Shown: one piece after another, positions 56,779-64,000 of the stretch | How positions within the stretch are numbered: the stretch's first letter is position 1 | How the letters are laid out: every line of letters starts with the position of its first letter | NCBI GenBank assembly: GCA_021234155.1 | Contig: JAJEKV010000002.1 | Location: 8,224,811 to 8,288,810 of the forward strand | Direction of reading: 5' to 3' | DNA length: 64,000 bases | DNA from: Isoetes taiwanensis | Lineage: Eukaryota; Streptophyta; Lycopodiopsida; Isoetales; Isoetaceae | Notes under the pieces: model-generated | The model's database searches: none | What the model was told of the DNA's origin: nothing | What the model saw: the letters and a program-made list of their open reading frames with translations, nothing else | Made by a program: the position numbers and the translations under genes

Positions 56779-57104
56779 TCCATTCCAATCTAACTTGCTG
56801 ACATGGAATTAATTCCCTCATACACGTCACATTTTTCCATTCCAATCTAACTTGCTGACATGGAATTAATTCCCTCATACACGTCACATTTTTTCTTGCA
56901 ATGTGGAATTAATTACCTCATACACGTCACATTTCAAAGCACCTACATATATGATGAGATATGATGAGAGATATATGCTGGCAGTGCAGTCTAGTATATA
57001 TGCTATACACGTCACATTTCAAAGCACCTACATAATTTTATATGATGAGAGATATGATGAGAGATATATGCTGGCAGTGCAGTCTAGTATATATGCTGGC
57101 GAGG
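56779..57104. repeat. Two sets of local direct repeats
   Basis: Set 1 is a 57-58 bp unit (CCATTCCAATCTAACTTGC..CATACACGTCACATTTT) at 56779-56835 and 56836-56893. Set 2 is TACACGTCACATTTCAAAGC at 56921 and 57006, with GATGAGAGATATATGCTGGC..GTATATATGCT at about 56963-57004 and 57056-57097. TACACGTCACATTT occurs four times in all and carries an ACGT core. Confidence 0.88.
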
Positions 57105-60100
57105 AGGACGAGGTCTAAATCCACCACCATGGCTCATTCTGCCACGGCCACCGCAAAACCTTGAAACCACCTTAAAGGCCTGAGAAGGTCTGTAATTTTC
57201 ATGCCAAGCCGGAGCTCTAAGTTCAGATTTGAGGATCCTGATCTGCAGATAGCCCACGCTGAGCCAGCGATCAAGGGAAGAACCAGAGAAAAGAAAGGGA
57301 TCTGGAGCCCCCAATGACCGGAAATGCAGTGCCTGTTCAGGAAGAAGCAATCTGCAGCAGAACGCCCGAGCATGCTGCCGAATTCAATGGTGAAGCCTCC
57401 ACGTGGATGGAATTGATCTGCAAACCCGAATAAGAAGGAAAATACAAAGATAAGTAGACCCCAGATTCGAATAGCAAGAGAGCTGAGCCATTGTTGGACT
57501 CCAGTTGAGCGCAAAGAGAGAGGCCCCTTGCACAGGAAGAGCCCGAAGATACAACCAAATATTGTAGAGGATAAAAAGAAAAGGAAACATGCCAAGGTAA
57601 AGGCGAATAGAAAACTCCTCCAAGTTAACCTCCAGCGGCAACCGTGAAAGCTTCATGCACAGTACTTAGGAAGGGGAAACTTTAGAGAGCAGGAAGTTTC
57701 AGGAAGAAACTTGCTGGCGGCGGGCGGCGGGCGGCGTCAACCCCGCGCCGCGCCGCCAAAGAAGTTTCTTCCCCGGCCTCGCCGAAAAGTTTCCCGCCAG
57801 AATTCCTTCGCCCACCAAGATTACCCCTGATCCAGCAATTTCTTGGCTTTTTAGAATCTTTCTTGCGGTATAGCGGCCAGTTCCCCTTAACACACTGCCC
57901 CTCAAGTTTATAGTGATCCAACGGCTCGAGATCAATCTTGATCGGTGTGTTCTTGAGCTATAACACATTTGCTACTCCATAACACCCTAGGATGTTATGA
58001 AATGGACGGATCCGCATCGATTTTGATAATGATCGGATGGCCCAAAACTCTGGCAAGAAGTGTTGGGCGATGCGGCCCTCGGTGTTACTTCAAAAAATTT
58101 TAGGGCCATCAAAAATGGTTTCCTGCGTGCATGCGCACCCTCGCCATTTTGATGGCCCTCAAATTTTTTTTTTTTTCACCCTCGACCATGCTATCTACTC
58201 CATCATATTCGTCTTCAAGCTCGAGTTTGAGCCATTTTATGCTCAATTTGGTGAGAACTTCTTGGAATGGGCATCCTCGGGCCGAGCACAGATAGAAGCA
58301 CCGGATAGGAGCAAATATCGTATTTACGAAACATGATTTGAAACAAGTTTTGGAAGGAAATTCATATTGCAAGCAAGAATCGAGAAAATTAAGAACCTAT
58401 GCATAGCCGTTGATGTCCCTTCCTGAAGCAACAACAAATAAGTTAGATCCCCACGATGGCGAGCGATGGCGACAAGAAAAACTACTGTTTCTGATCTAGC
58501 GGTGGCGCCGGAGCCCCGCCAAGAAATTACACTGAAAGTTACCAAAAAAATAAAAGAGCTGAAACCTTAGGTAATCTTCAGGTGGCGAAGGTTACGGACA
58601 GCTATGCCATACCATGCATGCAAGACAAATAACAAAACCACCAAAGCAATTTAAAGTTTCGAAATTTCAACCACCTTGAAATTTCGCCCTCTTTTAACTT
58701 GTTTTTAAACAGCGAAATATTTTGTTCCTATCTTGGCGGCGTTTCTGGGCGGCGCCGCTTCCCTGACCCGCTGTTTCTGTTTGATGCCTCCTAACCCTCT
58801 GTTTCTGTTTGATGCCAGTGTTTCTGTTTTCATGGCAAACAGGGTTAGGAGCTTCTAATACTGCATCCGAACTCCGGCAAGCCACACAATACAGAAACCG
58901 ATTGAATGGAGGCTTGCTTTTCTGAATTTTTTTTTCCTTCGTTGCATGAATCGTTGGCCATATTAGACAGAATCGAGTTGAATCAAGGTAACTCTTGCTT
59001 ATTCTTCATTTTTTTCCTTCATTATGGCTACGCCCGAGTTCTAGAGTTCAAAAGCAGACGGGCGGGGCTTCTTCCGTGACCATAGACTTCTTGATGGCAC
59101 CCAAGCTCCAGTCTGCTGCTCTATTACATCCGGGCATCATCAAAATCCAACATCAAACGAACTTTCTAAAGCAAAATCAAGCTCCGGCCTCAAGAATCCA
59201 AGCTAAATTTCAAGCTGATTGAAATTTCGTCCGGAGAATTTTAAGACACTGTAAAATTTCTTGTGGAAATTTTGAGTGACACTGGCGGGGGCTTGTGGAT
59301 TTCTTGTGGAAATTTTGGTGACCTGGCGGGCCACAGTGGCTCCACCGCGGAGTGTACCAAAATTTCAGCTCAAGAAATTTTAAAAAAGTCCCTAAAATTA
59401 CTCCTTCCTAAACCGACTACTCCTACATTAAAGTGCATGCAAGAGAATCCCCCCTCACAAGCGTAAAAAAGATCATCAATCTACACTGCAATAAGAAGAT
59501 GAAAACCTCACATAATCATAAAAGCACTGTTTCATTATATATGGACTTTCCCTGAGTCCATACGCCTCCGAAATTGACGCAAATTTGTGGAATATTATGG
59601 TTTTTTTTAATAGAATGATGAAAATTTTTGGGAAACGTGTAGGTAGGTGAGATGGCAGGTGTTGTTTCTATTAAGCCAAGGAAGACACAGCAAACTCGGG
59701 GTCGCGGAAATGCGCCTTCTGTATAAGAGGTGTTGCTAGTCAAGCTTTCCCAAATGATCACTACAACTAGAAAATAGAGTGTATTATGCACAATAAGATG
59801 AGATAGAACAACCTTAAGATAGTAAAAGTTTAGATAAAGTCCATAGTTTTAAAGAGTTCGTATGTAGCATTTGAAAGTAAAGTAATATGTTGACAATGTT
59901 TTAGAGTCAAATGTGCACAAAGCTAGGCCCAAATTCCGATTCTCATCGGCACATAAATATAAATCACGTTCCAGTAAAATCTCAAAATGCGCAAATCTAA
60001 CTACATATATACTACAGTTGGCATTGACTATATATATAGAACATTGATTTGTTTATTGTTTATTATTTCTTTCCAGTATCATGTGCCCCTCTTATTCAGT

Positions 60101-60157
60101 TAACTTGAATGTTCTATTAGAGCCATCCAAAAATGTTGTGGTATCACACAAGCCACG
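57105..60157. other. Intergenic DNA with a GC-rich patch, no gene recognised
   Basis: A minus-strand open frame at 57134-57595 is hydrophobic and then Gly/Arg-rich, but has no domain I can name. A CG-rich patch GGCGGCGGGCGGCGGGCGGCG is near 57716-57736. Around 59250-59330, TTTCTTGTGGAAATTTTG(A/G)GTGAC and GGCGGG are duplicated. No RNA gene is seen. Confidence 0.35.
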
Positions 60158-60918
60158 ATTCATGAGATGCACTTTGCTTCCCTATCTAGGTTATGAAATG
60201 CACTTTGCTTTCCTATAAATTGGGCGATCGCCCAATATTCATGAGATGCACTTTGCTTCCTTATCTAGGTCACGAAATGCATTTTTGCTTTCTTATAAAT
60301 TGGGCTGTTGCCCAATATGTTTATACATGATATAACACTACGGGTGAGTTTAACTCCCAGGTGTAAAACATACTTACCTATTGTCATAACATGACATGTC
60401 ATTATGCATGGCATGCACACTGCTTCTGAAATTGGGCGGTCGCCCAATATGATAGACAATTATGCTATGACAATTTATCTAATTTATGTGACTGCTTACA
60501 CATATCATGATTCATGACTTTGTTTTGCTCACCAAATTGGGCCCAATTTGGTGTTTGTCTATTTTATATGCCTCATCAAATTGGGCGATTAGCCCAATTT
60601 GGTATAGCGATTTATCGGGGCCCCTTACATGCATCCTGTTTATCCTTTGTTTACACATAAACCTGGTCACAATATAACAATTGATTATGCATGTCATATC
60701 TCGATATCATATCAAAAGAGAAGAGTTCGTGAGATGTGCTGCTACTGCGAATCTACCCGTAAAAGCATTTTATATTCACCATTTAAATTGGGCGACTGCC
60801 CTATTTACAAGCTTTTTCACCAGAAACTTCCATATCTATCATCCCCTGTTCACAGATTAAGATTCAAAAGATTCATTTAAATCCTTATTTTTAAACCGTT
60901 TAAATTGGGCGGTTTTGC
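60158..60918. repeat. Cluster of TTGGGC..GCCCAA palindromes with tandem duplication
   Basis: Seven related palindromes, complete or partial, occur in 700 bp. They are ATTGGGCGATCGCCCAAT at 60219-60236 (perfect), 60299-60316, 60431-60448, a perfect 22-bp palindrome centred on TTGGGCCCAA at 60531-60552, 60577-60601, 60785-60803 (partial) and 60901-60918 (one arm). The stretch beginning ATTCATGAGATGCACTTTGC is duplicated in tandem at about 60158-60225 and 60237-60305. The TGGGC core resembles plant site II elements bound by TCP factors, but function is unknown. Confidence 0.85.
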
Positions 60919-60996
60919 CAGAAAATATTCCACTGACCTTCGCATGGTTTTGTGCTGTTGATTCTGGATGAATCCTTATCTAAAAAGCTTCATTAA

Positions 60997-62653
60997 TGTG
61001 ACGTTCCAGGGGAATATACGCTATGAATACGTATATTCCTAGACCCGTCACTATACAAGTCTATCTTCATAGCCTTATATACCATAGATCGTGGCACTAG
61101 GGGGCATGACTAAGTTATTCATATAACTTAGCCAACCTTAGGTTAAGACCATTTTCCACGTGGCCTTAACCTGTTGGGCACCCGCCACCGCATTTACCCT
61201 ATTGGACCCAATGTGGCATAACATGTGAACCCCTAACCTATAAAGGCCTAAACCCTAACCCTAGGCCTTCTTTTTGGCTCCAACAGTTTGGGAACCTTCT
61301 TCGCGCTCGAAACTCCGTTTCGAGAACCGTCTGCTGTGGCACATCATAGCGTGGCAGCCTCCAGAGCGTGAGTGCATCAGCAGGAGTGGGAGCTACCTCG
61401 AACACCTTGAAGATCATGGAGACGCCAGGATTGGGAGGGAGTGCATCGAGGCAGGTATGTAGGGTAGTAGTTGTGATAGCTCATGCCGGAATTAGCATTC
61501 GGGATGTGCTGGTATCTTGTATCTAGAGTAGAGCCATCCTAGAACCCGTATTCAACATCTTGAACCCTAATCAATGAACCCTAACCATTAGTTAGATTGT
61601 ATGATTAGGTTAAGATGTTCTTCTTATGATCATTCTTAGGATATGATGATTATGTGATGTTGGTTGATCATGTTTGCTCCTCTTGTATTGGGAAGGGGTG
61701 AGACCTAGGGCCATATGTAGTATGCTCCCAGAGTAGATCCCCGGCGTTCCTATTAGATGCGACAAATGCATAGGAGCCCACCGGGCTATCGAGGCTATGA
61801 TATGACTCGGCACCACATAACGGGGGCTAGAGGAATGTGGAGGGAGGATCCCCCTTAGAAAGTGGGGGGCTTCGGGGATCCCATAGTGGGCTAGGCTTAT
61901 GGTCGGTCACTTCAGTGGGTGGGCGAGGCATGGGTCCCGGACCCTCACCGGGGCAATGGTGTCGCCCGCCTCTCGGTGAGCTGCAAGTGCTGGCTTGGCT
62001 CTCGCTTTGGGGTTAAGTCGGGTGCCAATCATTAGGCCGCCACGATTCTCTAGCCCCCCGGAACCTCTAGACCACAGGAAGGGGAGATGCAACCCTTCTG
62101 CCTCCACCACCGAGGGGAGATGCAACACGAGTAGTCCCCTGGGTGATGCCATGGGATTTATAGCGTGATCCGGAAGGCTAGAGTCATGCCGGCCTGATTT
62201 AGCCATCTTCAAAGTATGCCTGCAGGAGGGGCGGATGGAGTGGTCAACCCCAGCCATTGTCTTATGCCAGCCCTCGCCATTGTTATGACTTCGGTCTGCT
62301 CTATCTTGAGACCTATCGGTCCGGTCTACCTCCTTATGAGTCGAGCCATGGGTAGGAGCTCTCATGTTTTATGGTTTATGATTATCTTCTTTGCTCATGT
62401 GGATATGTGATGGACTACCCTTGAGGTAGTATGTTGTATTATTATTGCTAGTTAAGGCGTTGTTTATGCTTCGGCCACAGGATAGGAGCCCATAGGGGAA
62501 GAGGCCCATAAAGACACTTTCATTGTCCCCTTTCCGCTTTCAGGGGAGTTCCATAGTCTTGGATAGAGCGGAGGGCTGTCGCGGTTGTTGAGCCGACGGG
62601 ATTTCTACTGCCAGTGTAGGTAGGGCCCGTATATGTTTAAAAAGGGCGTCACA
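60997..62653 (+). repeat. Element D 5' LTR with TATA box and telobox
   Basis: The LTR is 1657 bp from TGTGACGTTCC to GGCGTCACA. TATAAA at 61239-61244 is followed at 61250-61258 by AAACCCTAA, a plant telobox. The downstream part matches the other LTRs in reverse (GGGTTCAAGATG.., TATTGGGAAGGGG, GGGGAGATGCAACCC). Confidence 0.88.
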
Positions 62654-62672
62654 ATAATATCGAGGAAACAAT
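62654..62672 (+). other. Primer binding site (element D), degraded
   Basis: ATAATATCGAGGAAACAATG follows the LTR where TGGTATCGAGCAATG is expected. The sequence after it, TTCTTGGTTGACCAAGAG, matches the other elements. Confidence 0.65.
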
Positions 62673-62903
62673 GTTCTTGGTTGACCAAGAGCTAGCCCAG
62701 CGACCATATCCACTGAATAGGTAGACTAAGCTGGCCTAGCTATGGAATGGAATGAAATTCCGGTCTTGAACCATGAAATATGGGAGAATTTTTTCCCCAT
62801 TAGCGGGGTCATAATTAGATCAAGTATAGTCTAAGTGGTAGAAATAATATAGTCAAAAGAAACCTTCTAGTAAAATTGAGCTCAAGTTGTTCATGAACCG
62901 CAC

Positions 62904-62953
62904 CTTTCAAGCGAAAAAATTGAGCGGTAATCACTCAAAAGAAAGCTTGAAAG
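62904..62953 (+). repeat. Hairpin upstream of the H3-like gene (element D)
   Basis: CTTTCAAGC at 62904-62912 is the exact reverse complement of GCTTGAAAG at 62945-62953. It lies about 140 bp before the TATA box, in a place like hairpin 2 of element A, with different sequence. Confidence 0.65.
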
Positions 62954-63090
62954 AAAATGGTGAAATGACCACTACTTGGCCCAAAAAGGAATTAGGAAAT
63001 TTGAAAAATAGTTAAGTGATTAGAAAGTACCTTAATTATTAACCCATAGTTATAATAAATTTACTCTTAAGAAAAAGTAGCTAATAAACC

Positions 63091-63097
63091 TATAAAA
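63091..63097 (+). promoter_or_regulatory. Internal TATA box of the H3-like gene (element D)
   Basis: TATAAAA is preceded by ACC, as in element A (ACCTATAAATAG). It lies 124 bp upstream of ATG 63215 and about 200 bp upstream of the H3-tail codons at 63295. Confidence 0.55.
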
Positions 63098-63214
63098 GCG
63101 CCTCTACTCCTTAGAAGTTCCCAAATAGTAGCTTGAACCTTTCCTTTACCCTTGTAAAGGCCGAATTAGAAGCTAATCTCCAAAGTCGCCATAAGAGTGT
63201 CCATTGAACGAACA

Positions 63215-64000
63215 ATGCGTCCAGATCGACCCAAAGGAGCCGCCAAGATAGAGGGGCAAGATCGCCTCAAGAGGCCACCATCAAGAAAGTAGGGAGGACC
63301 AAACAAGTAGCTAGGAAGGGTGGAAGCTCCAAATTGCCGAACGCTGAAAGCACTCTACCTGAAGTGCAAGCAAGCAAATTCTGAGGCCCCGGCCTAGGCG
63401 CCGACGGCGACCTTAACCACTCAAGCTCTTTCTCAGATAGTCGTTTCACTCGAGGAGGAGCAACGCCCGAAGAACAGGGAGGCGGGGAAGAGTAAGTAGC
63501 GAAGCAACCTAGGGTAACAGAGCAAAATCCCAACACCGGGGAGGATAGGGGGAGCAACAAGCAGTAGGGAGCACCTCGACAATACGAGCGAACTCCAAGC
63601 AAATAGAACAGTGAAAGAAGGCGAGAAAGCAACAATGCAGAAGAAAAGCCGCAAAAGAGGGGCGTGAAGCTAGGGCGGGAGAGCATGGTTATCGTGAGAA
63701 CCAATGTAGGATGAATCTAGGGCAGGGAGGATGAGCACGAGGAGGAAGGACCACACCAACAAAGAGGAGGGGCAAGGGCTAAAGAAGAAGAGGAGGAGGA
63801 GGCCGAAGAATAGACGCAGCCTACGCTCGAAAACCATATCCAGGGCAACATCGGTGAGAAGCTACTTAAAGCTCAAGCAAGATATGGAGTACGAGAAGAA
63901 GAAGGCAGCATACAAGATTTATCTCCGCCAAACGATAGCCGACCAGAGTCGAAAATCAAGCCTCCACCACCTTGACCCGATTCCCAAGAAGGTCCGCCAT
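63215..64000 (+). pseudogene. Start of an H3-like gene (element D), truncated by the window
   Basis: Codons 63295-63324 read RTKQVARKGG, matching H3 tail residues Arg2 to Lys9, and continue SSKLPNAESTLPEV. The preceding sequence AGTAGGG replaces ATGGCT, so the native start is lost or misread. The ATG at 63215 is in another frame and opens MRPDRPKGAAKIEG. Beyond 63400 the sequence is rich in Glu, Lys and Arg codons like the linker in element A. Near 63875, MEYEKKKAAYKIYLRQ parallels the KKWEAYNSYYQEN stretch that precedes the Pro-rich region of element A. The histone fold should lie just outside the window. Confidence 0.72.

Larger units (their letters stand above)
60997..64000 (+). mobile_element. 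Element D: LTR element of the same family, cut by the window edge
   Basis: The 5' LTR is complete, followed by a degraded primer site, a hairpin, a TATA box and the beginning of an H3-like gene. Gag, pol and the 3' LTR lie beyond the window. The LTR starts TGTGACGTTCC like element A and ends GGGCGTCACA like C. The interior is AT-rich up to the H3-like gene, as in the other elements. Confidence 0.85.

Noticed and set aside
57134-57595. Minus-strand 153-codon frame as a membrane protein gene
   Set aside because: It is hydrophobic but overlaps other equally open frames, ends in low-complexity Gly/Arg sequence and has no recognisable domain.
60158-60918. Regular palindromes as a CRISPR array
   Set aside because: Spacing is irregular, spacers are not unique inserts of constant length, and the context is a plant genome.

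Overview
The window looks like nuclear DNA of a land plant. The evidence is three long Ty3/gypsy chromoviruses plus the start of a fourth with initiator-Met-tRNA-type primer sites, a plant-type purple acid phosphatase remnant, a small two-exon gene with a GT..AG intron, teloboxes next to TATA boxes in the LTRs, and a very low density of host genes. I cannot name the species. Copies of the same repeat differ by many small insertions, deletions and substitutions, so most element genes are frameshifted. Part of this may be consensus error in the assembly rather than true decay.

Layout. 1-7435: host DNA with one probable gene (2736-3886, +), a GC-rich minisatellite (4690-4829) and a purple acid phosphatase pseudogene (5265-6949, -). 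7436-21870: an old minus-strand LTR (E) split by a complete plus-strand element A (7724-20781). 21252-50430: a tandem duplication of about 14.6 kb. Each unit holds a piece of LTR E and LINE reverse transcriptase sequence interrupted by a minus-strand LTR element: B (22540-35391) and C (37052-49974). 50431-51300: endonuclease part of the same LINE. 51301-60996: mostly unrecognised DNA with local direct repeats and a cluster of TTGGGC..GCCCAA palindromes. 60997-64000: element D (+), 5' LTR and the first 1.3 kb of interior, cut by the window edge.

Main result. Elements A, B, C and D share LTR ends (TGTGRCGTTCC..GTCACA) and the same primer site. A, B and C carry, between the 5' LTR and gag, a gene for a histone H3-related protein; D shows its beginning. 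The predicted protein starts with the H3 tail (MARTKQ.. in B and C; MARTK-stop-TAR in A; RTKQVARK in D). It continues through a charged linker of about 250-350 residues and, in A, B and C, ends in an H3 histone-fold domain ([15 protein letters not shown]). In A, B and C a TATA-like box lies about 90 bp upstream of the H3 ATG, and the leader around the ATG is conserved. A second ORF of unknown function follows, with its own TATA box about 115-120 bp upstream of its ATG. In A, two 67-bp hairpins precede each of these two internal promoters. After that come gag and a pol with protease, RT, RNase H, integrase and a C-terminal chromodomain. One element family therefore appears to encode both an H3-like protein and a chromodomain. 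I know of no described system with this layout, but I could not search for one.
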